From: Variovorax sp. | Lineage (GTDB): Bacteria > Pseudomonadota > Gammaproteobacteria > Burkholderiales > Burkholderiaceae_C | DNA length: 64,000 nucleotides | NCBI GenBank assembly: GCA_004210915.1 | Contig: SEGS01000005.1 | Coordinates: forward strand, 1-64,000 | Direction: 5' to 3' | Part shown: positions 52,596-63,003 of the stretch, in pieces | Numbering within the stretch: the stretch's first letter is position 1 | How the letters are laid out: each line of letters begins with the position of its first letter | Program-made: the position numbers and the translations under genes | Notes under the pieces: model-generated | The model's input: the letters and a program-made list of their open reading frames with translations, nothing else | What the model was told of the DNA's origin: nothing | Databases searched by the model: none

Positions 52596-53674
52596 CCTTC
52601 GAGCAGCTTGCGCACCGGCGCAGGCAGGCCCAGCCGACGCCATTCCGCCGCGTCGACCCAGCGCGCCCCCTCTCTGCCCTGCGGCACCGTGGCACGGCAG
52701 CGCACCGGATGCAGATGCAGGTCCTTGTGCGTGAGCACGTGAACGAAGGGCGGGAGATCTTCCAGATCGGACGCTGCGCCCGGCATGGCGGCGACGAGCG
52801 CTTCGCGGCTGTCGAACACGGGCAGGCAATAGAGACCGGCCCAGATGCCGCGCGCCGGCCGCTTCTCGAGCCAGACGCGCCCTTGCGGATCACGCAGCTC
52901 GAGCATCCACAGCGATTGCGCCGTGCGTTTGAGCTTGCGCGTCTTGACCGGATAGCGCTCGGGCTCACCTTCGCGCAACGCCACGCACCGGCGACTGACG
53001 GGGCACAGCATGCACGCGGGTTTGCGCGGCAGGCACACGGTCGCGCCCAGATCCATCACCCCCTGCGTGTAGCGCGCGATCGCGTCGCGATCGTCGGCCG
53101 GCGGCAGCAGGCGCGTCGCCTCGTCCCAAAGTGCGCGCTCCTGCGCGGCCGAAGACATGTCCCCCGCGAAGCCGAGCACGCGTGTCAGCACCCGCTTGAC
53201 GTTGCCATCGAGGATGGCCACACGCTCGCCAAAGCAGAAGGCAGCGATCGCAGCGGCGGTCGAACGGCCGATGCCGGGCAAAGTCATCAACTCGGCGGCG
53301 GTCGTGGGAAAGACGCCGCCGAAGCGTGCCACCACGTCCTGTGCGCACCGGTGCATGTTGCGGGCGCGGCTGTAGTAGCCGAGGCCGCTCCAGAGGCCGA
53401 AGACTTCGTCCTCGGTGCCGGCGGCGAGCGCACCCACCGTCGGAAAGCGCTCGAGAAAGCGTGCGAAGTACCCAAGCACTGTGGTGACCTGGGTTTGCTG
53501 CAGCATCACTTCTGAGAGCCACACGCGATAGGGGTCGCGCGTGTTCTGCCAGGGCAGCGCGCTGCGGCCATGGGTGGCCTGCCAGGCGACGATGTGGGCA
53601 GCGAAATCAGGCAGCGCTGGCGCCGCACCCGCGGCCCGCTGCGCCGCCGTAGCGGCTGCCCGCTCAGACGGCAC
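52592..53674 (-). CDS. mutY: A/G-specific adenine glycosylase MutY
   Basis: Removes adenine opposite 8-oxoguanine. The 360-residue protein has [12 protein letters not shown] with the catalytic Glu, the helix-hairpin-helix [12 protein letters not shown], the catalytic Asp in [10 protein letters not shown], four iron-sulfur cysteines in the [17 protein letters not shown] region, and a C-terminal NUDIX-like domain. Its start overlaps the end of the dynamin-like gene by 11 bp, and mutM lies upstream in the same row. Confidence 0.96.
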   Translation of the reverse strand: MPSERAAATAAQRAAGAAPALPDFAAHIVAWQATHGRSALPWQNTRDPYRVWLSEVMLQQTQVTTVLGYFARFLERFPTVGALAAGTEDEVFGLWSGLGYYSRARNMHRCAQDVVARFGGVFPTTAAELMTLPGIGRSTAAAIAAFCFGERVAILDGNVKRVLTRVLGFAGDMSSAAQERALWDEATRLLPPADDRDAIARYTQGVMDLGATVCLPRKPACMLCPVSRRCVALREGEPERYPVKTRKLKRTAQSLWMLELRDPQGRVWLEKRPARGIWAGLYCLPVFDSREALVAAMPGAASDLEDLPPFVHVLTHKDLHLHPVRCRATVPQGREGARWVDAAEWRRLGLPAPVRKLLEG

Positions 53675-55622
53675 TGAGTTCGCTGCGGGCCGCGGCTGCG
53701 CTGGGCGCTTCGTTGCTGGTCAGCATCGCGGTGAGCTCGCGCAGGCGCACCTGCATGTCCGCCAGGCCAGCTTCCTGTGCCGCGAGCTCTGCCAGCCGCT
53801 CGTCGAGATTGCCCGCCGCGCCCTGGATGCGTTCGACCGCTTCCAGCCGCTTGCCGAAATTGCGACGGCGCTCCTTGAGTTGCGCATCGAGTTGCGCGCC
53901 TGCGCTCTTGCTCCAACGCTCGACCTCGGTCATGGCGGCTTCATTGACCACACGCAGGCGACTGGCCAGCGCGCGCACCAGCTTGTCGCAGAAATCGTGT
54001 TGCGCCAGCTTCAGCAGGTTGCCGACGCCCAGGTAGTGGATGTGGCTGCGCTCGATCTGGTTCAGTTGCTGCTCGAAGCCGAGCAGGTCCGGCTCGGCCG
54101 GTGCCTGCAGCGTGAAGCCATGTTCGGCATTCAGCTGGCGGAATGTGGCGTGCAGCATCGACTGGATCTCGGCCGTCGTGGCCTGCACTTCACGCAGGTT
54201 GTTGCGCAGCGCCTCGAAGGTCTCGCCATACACCTTGCGCACATTGAGCTTGATGCCGGGGCGCTTGAGCGACGCAGCGAGCTTCGCCATGTCGCCCTTC
54301 AGCGCGGTGCTGCCGAGGACGGCGTACACCTCGCGCAGCAGCTTGCCCTGTACCGACCGCAGCGCCAGGATGCGCGCATTGCTGCCCTCGAACTCGGCCT
54401 GCTCGTGCTCGATGCGCGTGCGCATGTGGCGGATGACCGAAACGTTCTTGCCGCGAAGCCCCTGCAGCTCCAGCGCCTGCTCCGACAGGTCGCGCTGACG
54501 TACCTGCAGGATGCGCATCGCCTCGGTGCGCAGCGCGGCGATGCCGGTGTCGACCGCCAGCCGCAGCATCGTCTCGCGCTTGCCCAGCAGCCCCTGGCCC
54601 AGCACGGCTTCGAGGCCCGGAAGGCGGCTGGCTTCCAGCAAGGGCGCGTCGCGGCGGATCTTGGCCTGCAAGCCTTTCTGCGCGGACACCGGCAGCACCT
54701 GCGACAGCGGCACGTCGAGCAACTTGGCCGCGCCCTTGCGCTGACGGTCGATCTGGCTGTCGATCTGAGCGGGCGTGCTCAGGATGTCCCACATCGTGTC
54801 GATCTTGTTCAGGACGACGATGCGCGTTTCGTTCGCGCCCTCGGTCACCAGGTGCTCGCGCCAGATCGACAGATCGGAACGCGTCACGCCGGTGTCGGCA
54901 CCCAGGATGAAGACCACGGCATGCGCCTGGGGAATCAGGCTGACCGTCAATTCAGGCTCGGCGCCGATGGCGTTGAGGCCTGGCGTGTCGAGAATCACCA
55001 AGCCCTGCTCCAGCAGAGGATGCGGCATGTTGAGCACGGCATGGCGCCAGCGCGGAACCTCGACCCGACCTTCGTTGTCGAGGACAGGGTTGTCATCGGG
55101 CGCGTCGTCGCTCCAGAAGCCGAGCGCCCGCGCATCGTCTTTCGCGACCCAGCGCACCTCGGCCACCTTGTGCATGGCGTCGGACAGCTTCTCGGCGTCG
55201 TTCACGTCGATATCGATGTGTGTCCAGCGCGCAGGCACGTCGCGGAAGTGCGTGAGCGAATGCGCTTCGAGACGCGTCTCGATCGGCAGCAGTTGCAGAC
55301 TCGGCGGGCGCGCGGGGTCGTAGCCCAGTTCGGTCGGACACATCGTGGTGCGCCCTGCGCTCGCCGGCATGATGCGCCGCCCATAGTTGGCAAAGAAAAT
55401 CGCGTTGATGAGTTCCGACTTGCCCCGCGAGAACTCGGCCACGAAGGCCACCATGACCTTGCTCGTGCGCATCTGCGACTCGAGTTCGCGCAGGCGCTCG
55501 GCCACGGCCTGATCGAGCAGTTCGTTCTCGTTCAGCCAGCGCGACAGCCAACTCAGGCGATGCGCGAAATTACGACGCCAAGCGCCGTGCTGGTCGAATT
55601 GCTGATTGAAGGAGCGGCTCAA
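53664..55622 (-). CDS. Dynamin-family GTPase
   Basis: A 652-residue large GTPase. P-loop AEFSRGKSELINAIF (Ala where Gly starts the classical motif), switch-I Thr in AGRTTMCPTEL, DTPGLNAIG (G3) and LNKIDTMWD (G4) are present. The rest is helical stalk; a membrane-insertion hairpin is not obvious. It lies between mutM and mutY on the same strand and overlaps mutY, so expression with oxidative base-repair enzymes is likely. Bacterial dynamins remodel membranes; the connection with repair is unexplained. Confidence 0.9.
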   Translation of the reverse strand: MSRSFNQQFDQHGAWRRNFAHRLSWLSRWLNENELLDQAVAERLRELESQMRTSKVMVAFVAEFSRGKSELINAIFFANYGRRIMPASAGRTTMCPTELGYDPARPPSLQLLPIETRLEAHSLTHFRDVPARWTHIDIDVNDAEKLSDAMHKVAEVRWVAKDDARALGFWSDDAPDDNPVLDNEGRVEVPRWRHAVLNMPHPLLEQGLVILDTPGLNAIGAEPELTVSLIPQAHAVVFILGADTGVTRSDLSIWREHLVTEGANETRIVVLNKIDTMWDILSTPAQIDSQIDRQRKGAAKLLDVPLSQVLPVSAQKGLQAKIRRDAPLLEASRLPGLEAVLGQGLLGKRETMLRLAVDTGIAALRTEAMRILQVRQRDLSEQALELQGLRGKNVSVIRHMRTRIEHEQAEFEGSNARILALRSVQGKLLREVYAVLGSTALKGDMAKLAASLKRPGIKLNVRKVYGETFEALRNNLREVQATTAEIQSMLHATFRQLNAEHGFTLQAPAEPDLLGFEQQLNQIERSHIHYLGVGNLLKLAQHDFCDKLVRALASRLRVVNEAAMTEVERWSKSAGAQLDAQLKERRRNFGKRLEAVERIQGAAGNLDERLAELAAQEAGLADMQVRLRELTAMLTSNEAPSAAAARSELSAV

Positions 55623-55700
55623 TGGAAGGACGGAATAGTGGGTAACAAAATATATAGCATCCCGTCTGGATAAGAATGCGTAATAAAGCGCTACAGCTTG

Positions 55701-56513
55701 CTACTTTTGGCAGTTCACGCAGTAATACGTTGCGCGCTGCCCCTGGCGCAACAGGCGGATGGGTTTCGCACAGACTCGACAGGGTTCGCCCGCACGGCCA
55801 TACACCATGGCCTCGAGCTGGAAGTAACCCGTTTGCCCGTCGACATTCGAAAAGTCGCGCAACGTGCTGCCGCCACGCTCCACCGCGCGCGCCAGAATTT
55901 CGCGCACTGCAGCGTGCAGGCGCAACGCTCGCGGCCGGCTGATGCGCGAAGCCGAAACCGTGGGCCGGATGCCCGCCATGAACAACGCTTCCGACGCGTA
56001 AATGTTGCCCACGCCGACTACGACGTCTCCGGCCAGTAGCACCTGCTTGATGGCCGCACTGCGCCGACGCAGGCCCGCATGGAAGGCGACGAAGTCGAAG
56101 GCGTCGCCCAACGGCTCCATGCCCAGGCCGCCCAACAACTTGATGGCCAGAGGGGAGCCCTCGTCTTCCACGTAAACCACTGCACCGAAGCGGCGCGGAT
56201 CATTGAGGCGCAGCGTGCCCCGGCTCGTGACCAGGTCGAAGTGATCGTGCGTGCCCGGCGATGGCAGTGCGGTGTCGAAGCGCAGGCTCCCCGACATGCC
56301 CAGGTGCATCAACAGCAGCCCCTGATCCAGATCGACCAGCAAGTATTTGCCGCGGCGGCGCACGGCCTGCACCACGCGTCCCACCAACAGGTCCGGCTCG
56401 ACTGCGAGCGCCCATCGCAGGGGCTTGCCCACACGCACGGCGTCGATGCGGGCGCCGCCAATGCGGTCGGCAAAGCCGCGCCGGGTGACTTCGACTTCAG
56501 GGAGTTCAGGCAT
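55701..56513 (-). CDS. mutM: Formamidopyrimidine-DNA glycosylase MutM
   Basis: Removes 8-oxoguanine and formamidopyrimidines. The 270-residue protein begins [13 protein letters not shown] with catalytic Pro2 and Glu3, has [12 protein letters not shown], and a C-terminal zinc finger CRVC...CVNC. ATG 56513 is fixed by the N-terminal catalytic Pro. It starts the row mutM-dynamin-mutY and is divergent from the TPR gene. Confidence 0.97.
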   Translation of the reverse strand: MPELPEVEVTRRGFADRIGGARIDAVRVGKPLRWALAVEPDLLVGRVVQAVRRRGKYLLVDLDQGLLLMHLGMSGSLRFDTALPSPGTHDHFDLVTSRGTLRLNDPRRFGAVVYVEDEGSPLAIKLLGGLGMEPLGDAFDFVAFHAGLRRRSAAIKQVLLAGDVVVGVGNIYASEALFMAGIRPTVSASRISRPRALRLHAAVREILARAVERGGSTLRDFSNVDGQTGYFQLEAMVYGRAGEPCRVCAKPIRLLRQGQRATYYCVNCQK

Positions 56514-56608
56514 GGAGGGGTGCGCGTGTGGAAAGGCTCGTTGTCGGAGGCGATGCCATGGAAACCCCGCAGCGGCGCGATCCGAAAGCCTTGGCTTATT
56601 ATGGTTCG

Positions 56609-58432
56609 ATGACCCTATCGCCCCGCCGACACCGCCTCGCGGCGGTCGCGTCCCTTGTGCTGATTGCCCTTGCAGCGCAGGCGCAGCCAGATCCCGCTGC
56701 GCCCACCAGCCCCGCCCCGTTGATCGAGCCCGCAGCGCCAACGCCCCCCGCGGCCATGGCGCCTGCAGCGAAGGCCGGCACCGAGGCCCCGCATGTGTCG
56801 GCACTGACCGCTCCCTTGTTCTACGAAATCGTTCTGGGCGAGATGACTGCTCGTTCCGGGGACCCGGGTTCCGGCTATGCCCTGGTGCTCGACGCCGCGC
56901 GGCGTTCGCGTGACGGGAAGCTGTTCCAGCGCGCCGTCGAGATCGCGCTCCAGGCGCGCTCGGGCGATGCTGCGCTGCTTGCGGCCCGCGCCTGGAAAGA
57001 TGCGATGCCCGAGTCGCGCGACGCGCGGCGTTTCGAGCTGCAGATCCTCATCGCGCTCAACCGCATTGGCGAGACCGTCGAACCGCTGCGTGCCGAAGTC
57101 GCGGCGACGCCGGTGATAGAGCGGCCGCTGCTCATGGCCGTCATCGGGCGCAATTACGCTCGTGCGACGGACAAGAAGCTCGCTGCCTCGGTGGTGGAAC
57201 AGGCGCTGCAGGCCGACCTGGCCAGCCCCGCCACGGGCGGGCTGGCCTGGGCGACCGTCGGGCGCCTGCGCCTGATCGCCGGCGATGCGTCTGGCGCGCT
57301 CGAAGCGGCGCGGCGCGGCCAGGAGGTCGACCCGTCGTCCGACGGGCCGATCGGGTTGGCGCTGGAGCTCATCGGCCCGAACCAGCCCTTGGCCGAACCC
57401 ATCGTGACGCGCTATCTCGCGGGCCCGAAGGTGTTGCCCGAGATCAGGATGAACTACGCGCGGGTGCTGGCCGAAGCGCGCCGCTACCCCGAGGCCAGCG
57501 CCGAGTTGCGCAAGCTGACCACCGCCGAACCCACCGTGCCCGAACCCTGGCTGCTGCTGGGCAGCCTGCAGGTCCAGGCACGCGATGAAAAGGCGGCGGA
57601 GGCATCGCTCGCGCGCTACCTGGAACTGGCCAGCAATGCGCCACGCGAAGCGGGCGACGACAAGCGCGGTGTGACGCAGGCCTATCTGCTGATGTCACAG
57701 CTGGCCGAGCGGCGGGGCGACTTTGCCGGCGCCGAGCGCTGGCTTTCGCGCATCGACAGCACCGACGACCTGAGCATCGCGCAGACGCGCCGCGCCGGTC
57801 TGCTTGCGCGCCAGGGCAAGCTGCAACAAGCGCGCGATGTCGTGCGCGCCCTGCCCGAGCGCACGCCCGAAGACAAGAAGCAGAAATTCATGGCCGAGGT
57901 GCAGCTGCTGCGCGACGCCAAGGCTTACCGGGAAGCGTACGACATGGTGGCGCAGGCACTCGCCGCAGCGCCCGAAGATGCCGACCTGATGTACGACCTG
58001 GCCATGCTGGCCGAGAAGCTCGACCGCCTGGACGAGATGGAGCGGCTGCTGCGCAGATTGATTGCGCTCAAGCCCGACAACCAGAACGCCTACAACGCGC
58101 TGGGCTACTCGCTGGCCGATCGCAAGCTCCGGCTGGACGAGGCGCGCACGCTGATTCAGAAAGCCGTCTCGCTGGCGCCCGAAGATCCCTTCATCGCCGA
58201 CAGCCTCGGCTGGGTGGAGTTCCGGCTCGGCAACACGGCCGAGGCGACGCGCATCCTGGAAGAGGCCTACAAGCGCCGGCCCGATCCCGAAATCGCCGCG
58301 CATCTGGGCGAAGTGCTGTGGGTCAGCGGCCAACGGGACCGCGCCGTCGAGATCTGGAAGGAAGCCTCGCTGGTCGACGCGGAGAACGAAACCCTGCAGG
58401 AGACGCTCAAGCGCCTGCGCGTCAAGCCATGA
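56609..58432 (+). CDS. Secreted TPR-repeat protein
   Basis: A 607-residue protein with a signal peptide ([17 protein letters not shown]), a Pro/Ala-rich linker and many tetratricopeptide-like repeats, clearest at the C-terminus ([40 protein letters not shown]). It likely acts in the periplasm as a protein-binding scaffold. ATG 56609 is chosen since it begins the signal peptide. It is followed by lolB with an ATGA overlap, a common pairing in this family, which hints at a role in outer-membrane lipoprotein or protein assembly. Confidence 0.88.
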   Translation: MTLSPRRHRLAAVASLVLIALAAQAQPDPAAPTSPAPLIEPAAPTPPAAMAPAAKAGTEAPHVSALTAPLFYEIVLGEMTARSGDPGSGYALVLDAARRSRDGKLFQRAVEIALQARSGDAALLAARAWKDAMPESRDARRFELQILIALNRIGETVEPLRAEVAATPVIERPLLMAVIGRNYARATDKKLAASVVEQALQADLASPATGGLAWATVGRLRLIAGDASGALEAARRGQEVDPSSDGPIGLALELIGPNQPLAEPIVTRYLAGPKVLPEIRMNYARVLAEARRYPEASAELRKLTTAEPTVPEPWLLLGSLQVQARDEKAAEASLARYLELASNAPREAGDDKRGVTQAYLLMSQLAERRGDFAGAERWLSRIDSTDDLSIAQTRRAGLLARQGKLQQARDVVRALPERTPEDKKQKFMAEVQLLRDAKAYREAYDMVAQALAAAPEDADLMYDLAMLAEKLDRLDEMERLLRRLIALKPDNQNAYNALGYSLADRKLRLDEARTLIQKAVSLAPEDPFIADSLGWVEFRLGNTAEATRILEEAYKRRPDPEIAAHLGEVLWVSGQRDRAVEIWKEASLVDAENETLQETLKRLRVKP

Positions 58433-58965
58433 GCGCCAGCGCGGTCACGCGCACCCTCGCGCGCCGCACGGCGCTGCTGGCCGGCGCTTTCGCCCTCCTG
58501 GGGGTGACCGGCTGCGGCAGCCTCGCGCGGCCTGCCGGATCGGCGGGGTCGGCCGGGGCCGACGCGCGATCTTCGTGGAGCGGCCGGATGTCGCTGCGCA
58601 TCGAGAGCGAACCCGAGCAAACCTTCTCCGCGTTGTTCGACCTGACGGGCACGGCAGACACCGGCGAGCTGGTCCTGACCACGCCGATCGGCAGCACCCT
58701 GGCGCGCTTGCAGTGGTCGCCCGGGGAGGCGCTGTTGCGCAGCGGCAATGACACCCGCCGCTATCCGTCGGTTGACGCGCTGATCGAAGCGGCCACCGGC
58801 GCCGCCATCCCGGTCGGCGCCCTGTTCGGCTGGTTGGCGGGGCGCGCGGAGCCGGTGCCGGGCTGGCGCGCCGACCTGGCGCAGGTCGCCGCCGGGCGCT
58901 TGCAAGCGACGCGCGAAGCACCGTTGCCGCGCGCCGACCTGCGCATCGCGTTCGAGCGCACATGA
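58429..58965 (+). CDS. lolB: Outer-membrane lipoprotein receptor LolB
   Basis: Accepts lipoproteins from LolA and inserts them in the outer membrane. The 178-residue protein has a lipoprotein signal (LLAGAFALLGVTGC) and the LolB core: SWSGRMSLRIESEPEQTFSA, LVLTTPIGSTLARLQW and the C-terminal LRIAFE. It overlaps both neighbours by ATGA. Confidence 0.88.
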   Translation: MSASAVTRTLARRTALLAGAFALLGVTGCGSLARPAGSAGSAGADARSSWSGRMSLRIESEPEQTFSALFDLTGTADTGELVLTTPIGSTLARLQWSPGEALLRSGNDTRRYPSVDALIEAATGAAIPVGALFGWLAGRAEPVPGWRADLAQVAAGRLQATREAPLPRADLRIAFERT

Positions 58966-59810
58966 GGGCGCTCTACGAGTTACCCGCGCCCGCCAAGATC
59001 AATCTCTTCCTGCACATCACGGGCCAACGCGACGACGGTTACCACCTGCTGCAGTCGGTCTTCATGCTCGTGGACTGGTGCGACACGCTGCATGTCGAGC
59101 TGCGCAGCGACGGGCAGTTGAGCCGGGAAGACCTGACGACGCCACTGCCCGCGGACGACCTCATCCTTCGTGCGGCGCGGGCGCTGCAGCCCTTCGCCGC
59201 GCCCGACCAGGGCGCCCACATCGGCGTCGCCAAGCGCATCCCGGCGCAGGCGGGCATGGGCGGCGGATCGTCCGATGCCGCCACCTGCCTGCTGGCGCTG
59301 AACCGGCTGTGGGGCCTGAACTTGCCGCTTTCCAGGCTGTCGCAGATCGGGCTCGGGCTTGGTGCCGACGTGCCCTTCTTTCTGAGCGGGCACCATGCCA
59401 AGGTTGAGGGGATCGGCGAGCAGATCGCGCCGCTGGCCCTGCCGTCTGCCCGCTTCGCGGTGGTCAAACCGCACGAAGGATTGGAGACGCGTCTTATTTT
59501 TGCAGCACCCGATCTTCAACGCGCCACACCGACTGCTATAATCTCGGGCTTTGCTGCAGACAGCGGACTCGAAGTGTTCGACTTTGGTCACAACGACCTG
59601 CAGCCGGTTGCCCAGAGGCTCTGCCCTGCCGTCACCGATGCCATCCAGTGGCTCGGCGACCAGGGAATGGAGGCTCGGATGACCGGCTCGGGAAGCGCGG
59701 TGTTTGCAGTGATGCCGCACGAAACGAAGCTCGCACAGGCCCCTGAAGGCTGGCAGGTTCGTGAATGCAGCAACCTGGCTGTTCATCCGCTCTGCGGCTG
59801 GGCAACCTGA
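58962..59810 (+). CDS. ispE: 4-diphosphocytidyl-2-C-methyl-D-erythritol kinase
   Basis: GHMP kinase of the MEP isoprenoid pathway. The 282-residue protein has LPAPAKINLFLHITGQRDDG and YHLLQSV at the N-terminus, the ATP loop IPAQAGMGGGSSDAA and the C-terminal MTGSGSAVFAV. It is coupled to lolB. A promoter for the following tRNA and prs lies inside it. Confidence 0.96.
   Translation: MRALYELPAPAKINLFLHITGQRDDGYHLLQSVFMLVDWCDTLHVELRSDGQLSREDLTTPLPADDLILRAARALQPFAAPDQGAHIGVAKRIPAQAGMGGGSSDAATCLLALNRLWGLNLPLSRLSQIGLGLGADVPFFLSGHHAKVEGIGEQIAPLALPSARFAVVKPHEGLETRLIFAAPDLQRATPTAIISGFAADSGLEVFDFGHNDLQPVAQRLCPAVTDAIQWLGDQGMEARMTGSGSAVFAVMPHETKLAQAPEGWQVRECSNLAVHPLCGWAT
59515..59542 (+). promoter_or_regulatory. 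Putative sigma-70 promoter inside ispE
   Basis: TTCAAC (59515-59520), a 16-base spacer and a perfect TATAAT (59537-59542). It is inside the ispE coding region, about 330 bp upstream of tRNA-Gln and prs, similar in placement to the E. coli prs promoter in its ispE gene. Confidence 0.55.
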
Positions 59811-59869
59811 AAAAACCGACATATATCGGTTGGCGGTCTTCTCTTCTGGAGGCGTCCGTCGACCCGTGT

Positions 59870-59946
59870 AGGGGCGTCGCCAAGCTGGTTAAGGCACTGG
59901 ATTTTGATTCCAGCATGCGAAGGTTCGAATCCTTCCGCCCCTGCCA
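59870..59946 (+). tRNA. tRNA-Gln (anticodon TTG)
   Basis: Acceptor AGGGGCG pairs with CGCCCCT, anticodon stem CTGGA/TCCAG encloses loop TTTTGAT giving anticodon TTG, T-arm has GGTTCGAATCC, and CCA is encoded. It lies between ispE and prs, the usual location in Burkholderiales. Confidence 0.97.
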
Positions 59947-60032
59947 ATTCAGACCTGCAGCCAGCCCGGCTGCAGGTCTTCAGACTCTTAGACGGCTCTT
60001 GAGGGCCACTTCGCATCGCCGGGAACGCACTC

Positions 60033-61007
60033 ATGCAGGCTCCACATCCTGATTTCTTGCTTTTCACCGGCAACGCCAACCCGGTCCTGGCCGCAGAAAT
60101 CGCAGAGAGCCTCGGCACCACGCTGGGTGCCGCGCGGGTCGGCCGCTTCTCCGACGGTGAAGTCACCGTCGAGATCAACCAGAACGTGCGGGCGCGCGAT
60201 GTGTTCGTGGTGCAGTCCACCTGCGCTCCGACCAACGAGAACCTAATGGAACTGCTGATCATGGTCGATGCGCTCAAGCGTGCGTCGGCTGGCCGGATCA
60301 GCGCCGTCATCCCCTATTTCGGTTATGCCCGCCAGGACCGCCGCCCGCGTTCGAGCCGGGTGCCGATCTCGGCGAAGGTCGTGGCCAACCTGCTGGAAAC
60401 CGTCGGCGTCGAGCGCGTGCTCACGATGGACCTGCACGCCGACCAGATCCAGGGCTTCTTCGACATTCCGGTCGACAACATCTATGCGTCGCCGGTGCTG
60501 CTGGGCGATCTTCGCGCCAAGAACTACGAAGACCTGATCGTGGTCTCGCCCGACGTGGGCGGCGTGGTGCGCGCGCGTGCACTGGCCAAGCAACTCAACT
60601 GCGACCTCGCCATCATCGACAAGCGCCGCCCGAAGGCGAATGTGAGCGAAGTGATGAACGTCATCGGCGAAATCGACGGCCGCAACTGCGTGATCATGGA
60701 CGACATGATCGACACGGCCGGCACACTGGTGAAGGCCGCCGAGGTGCTCAAGGAGCGCGGCGCGCGCAGCGTCTACGCCTATTGCACGCACCCGATCTTT
60801 TCGGGGCCGGCCATTGAACGCCTGACGCAGGGCTCGGCCCTCGACGAAGTGGTCGTGACCAACACCATTCCCCTGACCGACGGCGCCCTTGCCTGCGGAA
60901 AGATCCGCCAACTTTCCGTGGCCCCGCTGATCGCCGAAACGATCCAACGGATTGCCAAGGGCGAGTCGGTGATGAGTTTGTTCTCGGACCAGGACAACCT
61001 GTTCTGA
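60033..61007 (+). CDS. prs: Ribose-phosphate pyrophosphokinase (PRPP synthase)
   Basis: Makes PRPP from ribose 5-phosphate and ATP for nucleotide, His and Trp synthesis. The 324-residue protein has [20 protein letters not shown], the ATP flexible loop with [11 protein letters not shown], the metal site [13 protein letters not shown], the catalytic KRRPK loop and the PRPP loop [13 protein letters not shown]. It is followed by an attenuator-like hairpin and rplY. Confidence 0.97.
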   Translation: MQAPHPDFLLFTGNANPVLAAEIAESLGTTLGAARVGRFSDGEVTVEINQNVRARDVFVVQSTCAPTNENLMELLIMVDALKRASAGRISAVIPYFGYARQDRRPRSSRVPISAKVVANLLETVGVERVLTMDLHADQIQGFFDIPVDNIYASPVLLGDLRAKNYEDLIVVSPDVGGVVRARALAKQLNCDLAIIDKRRPKANVSEVMNVIGEIDGRNCVIMDDMIDTAGTLVKAAEVLKERGARSVYAYCTHPIFSGPAIERLTQGSALDEVVVTNTIPLTDGALACGKIRQLSVAPLIAETIQRIAKGESVMSLFSDQDNLF

Positions 61008-61017
61008 GCAAAAAGCC

Positions 61018-61041
61018 GGCCTTCTCTCGGGGAGGCCTTTT
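61018..61041 (+). terminator. Imperfect hairpin between prs and rplY
   Basis: GGCCT...AGGCC with a 10-base interior followed by TTTTG. The stem is short, so it may only partly stop transcription before rplY. Confidence 0.5.
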
Positions 61042-61118
61042 GAAACCGGCGCCGCACTGGTCGCGGTCGGCGCTCAAGAAGCGGATGGCAGTTGTGCCTT
61101 CGCTCCAAGGAGTTAACT

Positions 61119-61763
61119 ATGAAATTCGTCGCTTTTGAGCGCGCCAAGCAGGGCACGGGTGCGAGCCGCCGTCTCCGCATCACGGGCAAGACGCCCGGCA
61201 TCGTCTACGGTGGTGACAGCCAGCCGCAACTGATCGAGCTCGATCACAACGCCCTGTGGCATGCCCTCAAGAAGGAAGCCTTCCACTCGTCCGTGCTCGA
61301 CATGGAACTGGGCGGCGCCACCAGCAAGGTGCTGCTGCGCGACGTGCAGTACCACCCGTTCCGCCAGCTGGTGCAACACATCGACTTCCAGCGCGTGGAT
61401 GCCAAGACGCGTCTGACCATGAAGGTGCCTGTGCACTTCAAGGGCGAGGAAGAGTCCGATGCCGTCAAGCTCGAGCACAACCTGGTCAGCCACGTGACGA
61501 CCGAACTCGAAGTCAGCTGCCTGCCGACCGACCTGCCCGAATTCATCGAGGTGGACCTGTCCGGCCTCAAGAAGAACGGCACCGTGACGCTCAAGGACAT
61601 CAAGCTGCCACGCGGCGTGCGTTGGGTCAGCCACGGCAAGAATGCACCGGTGCTCGCATCGGCGACCCCGCCGGCAGCCGAAGAAGAAGTGGTTGCGCCG
61701 GCCGAAGGCGCCGAAGCTGCTGCAGCGGCTGCAGCACCCGCCAAGGGCAAGGGCAAGAAGTAA
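61119..61763 (+). CDS. rplY: Ribosomal protein L25 (general stress/CTC type)
   Basis: Binds 5S rRNA in the large subunit. The 214-residue long form has the L25 domain ([49 protein letters not shown]), a beta-rich TL5/CTC domain, and an Ala/Lys-rich tail ending AKGKGKK. ATG 61119 has AAGGAG 7 bp upstream. Followed by a strong terminator. Confidence 0.95.
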   Translation: MKFVAFERAKQGTGASRRLRITGKTPGIVYGGDSQPQLIELDHNALWHALKKEAFHSSVLDMELGGATSKVLLRDVQYHPFRQLVQHIDFQRVDAKTRLTMKVPVHFKGEEESDAVKLEHNLVSHVTTELEVSCLPTDLPEFIEVDLSGLKKNGTVTLKDIKLPRGVRWVSHGKNAPVLASATPPAAEEEVVAPAEGAEAAAAAAAPAKGKGKK

Positions 61764-61787
61764 TTCGCCGCCTCTGCTTGCAGCCAA

Positions 61788-61812
61788 CAGCCCGCCTCGT
61801 GCGGGCTGTTTT
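61788..61812 (+). terminator. Rho-independent terminator after rplY
   Basis: CAGCCCGC-CTCGT-GCGGGCTG followed by TTTT; perfect 8-bp stem. Confidence 0.87.
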
Positions 61813-61838
61813 CATTTCAGGAACCGGATAATCCGCTC

Positions 61839-62474
61839 ATGATCAAGTTGTTCGTCGGACTCGGGAACCCCGGTGCGGAATACGAAGCCACGCGCCACAA
61901 CGCGGGCTTCTGGTGGATCGATGCGCTGGCGCGCGATCTCAAGACCACGTTGGTGCCCGAGCGCAGCTACCACGGCCTGGCCGCGCGAGTGAGCGTGCAT
62001 GGACAACCCGTGTGGCTGCTGCAGCCGCAGACCTTCATGAATCTTTCGGGTAAGTCGGTCGGCGCGCTGGCGCGCTTCTTCAAGATTGCGCCCGAAGAAA
62101 TCCTCGTGGTGCACGACGAGCTCGACGTGGTGCCGGGCCAGGCCAAGCTGAAGTTCGGCGGCAGCCATGCCGGCCACAATGGCCTGCGCGACATCCACGC
62201 CCAGCTGGGCACCGGCGACTACTGGCGACTGCGCCTGGGCATCGGGCATCCGGGCGTGAAGTCCGAGGTGGTCAGCTGGGTGCTGAAGAAGCCGCTGAAA
62301 GAGCAGCGCGAAGCGATCGACGATGCCACCATGCGCACATTGCACGCCGTGCCGGCCTTGCTGGCAGGCGAGATGGACAAGGCGACCCTGCTGATTCACA
62401 CCCACAAACCGCCCCGGCCCAAACCGCCGCGGCGGGAGGCGGGTGACGAGCCACCGCCGGCCGTGCAGGGCTGA
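61839..62474 (+). CDS. pth: Peptidyl-tRNA hydrolase
   Basis: Releases tRNA from stalled peptidyl-tRNA. The 211-residue protein has [20 protein letters not shown] with the catalytic His, [23 protein letters not shown] and [14 protein letters not shown] Pro-rich C-terminal tail is variable. The order prs-rplY-pth is conserved. Confidence 0.96.
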   Translation: MIKLFVGLGNPGAEYEATRHNAGFWWIDALARDLKTTLVPERSYHGLAARVSVHGQPVWLLQPQTFMNLSGKSVGALARFFKIAPEEILVVHDELDVVPGQAKLKFGGSHAGHNGLRDIHAQLGTGDYWRLRLGIGHPGVKSEVVSWVLKKPLKEQREAIDDATMRTLHAVPALLAGEMDKATLLIHTHKPPRPKPPRREAGDEPPPAVQG

Positions 62475-62499
62475 TTTGAAGGGAAAGGGAGGCATAAAA

Positions 62500-62985
62500 A
62501 TGAGAAGACTTCACTGTGGCATCGGGCCCACAGGAACATGGGCCTGCGCGCTGGTAGGCGCACTGGTCTGGGCGTGCGCAGGGCCGATTTCCGCGCAGCC
62601 GTCCAGCGGCACCTGGCGCTGCGGCAACACCTACACCGACCAGCCCTGCAAGGGTGGCAAGGCCGTCGATGTCGATGACACACGCTCGGCCGCGCAACAG
62701 CAGGCCGGCGAGTCGCAGGCGCGCGACGCCGGCCGCCACGCCGATGCGCTGGCGCGTGAACGGCGCGCACTGGAGGCGCGCACCGTCAACCAGAGACCTG
62801 CGGTGATAGCCCGCCCGGGCGCGCCACTCGCAAGCCAGCCCCCACGCACCGACGCCGTCGCCTCAAGGCCCAAACTGCACAAGCCGAAGAAGCCGCGCAT
62901 GGGCAGCGAGGCGTTCACGGCGAACGATCCATCGAACCCGCCCACCACGAAAAACAAACGCCGCCAGAAAGCGCCCGCGGCCTGA
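62500..62985 (+). CDS. Secreted DUF4124-like protein
   Basis: A 161-residue protein. ATG 62500 has AGGGAGG 8 bp upstream. Signal peptide (TWACALVGALVWACAGPISA) followed by a Cys-pair core TWRCGNTYTDQPCKGG, as in DUF4124 proteins, then a basic, Pro-rich C-terminus. Envelope-located; function unknown. It follows pth by 25 bp. Confidence 0.78.
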   Translation: MRRLHCGIGPTGTWACALVGALVWACAGPISAQPSSGTWRCGNTYTDQPCKGGKAVDVDDTRSAAQQQAGESQARDAGRHADALARERRALEARTVNQRPAVIARPGAPLASQPPRTDAVASRPKLHKPKKPRMGSEAFTANDPSNPPTTKNKRRQKAPAA

Positions 62986-63003
62986 ATCGCGCCACGGGGA
63001 CGC

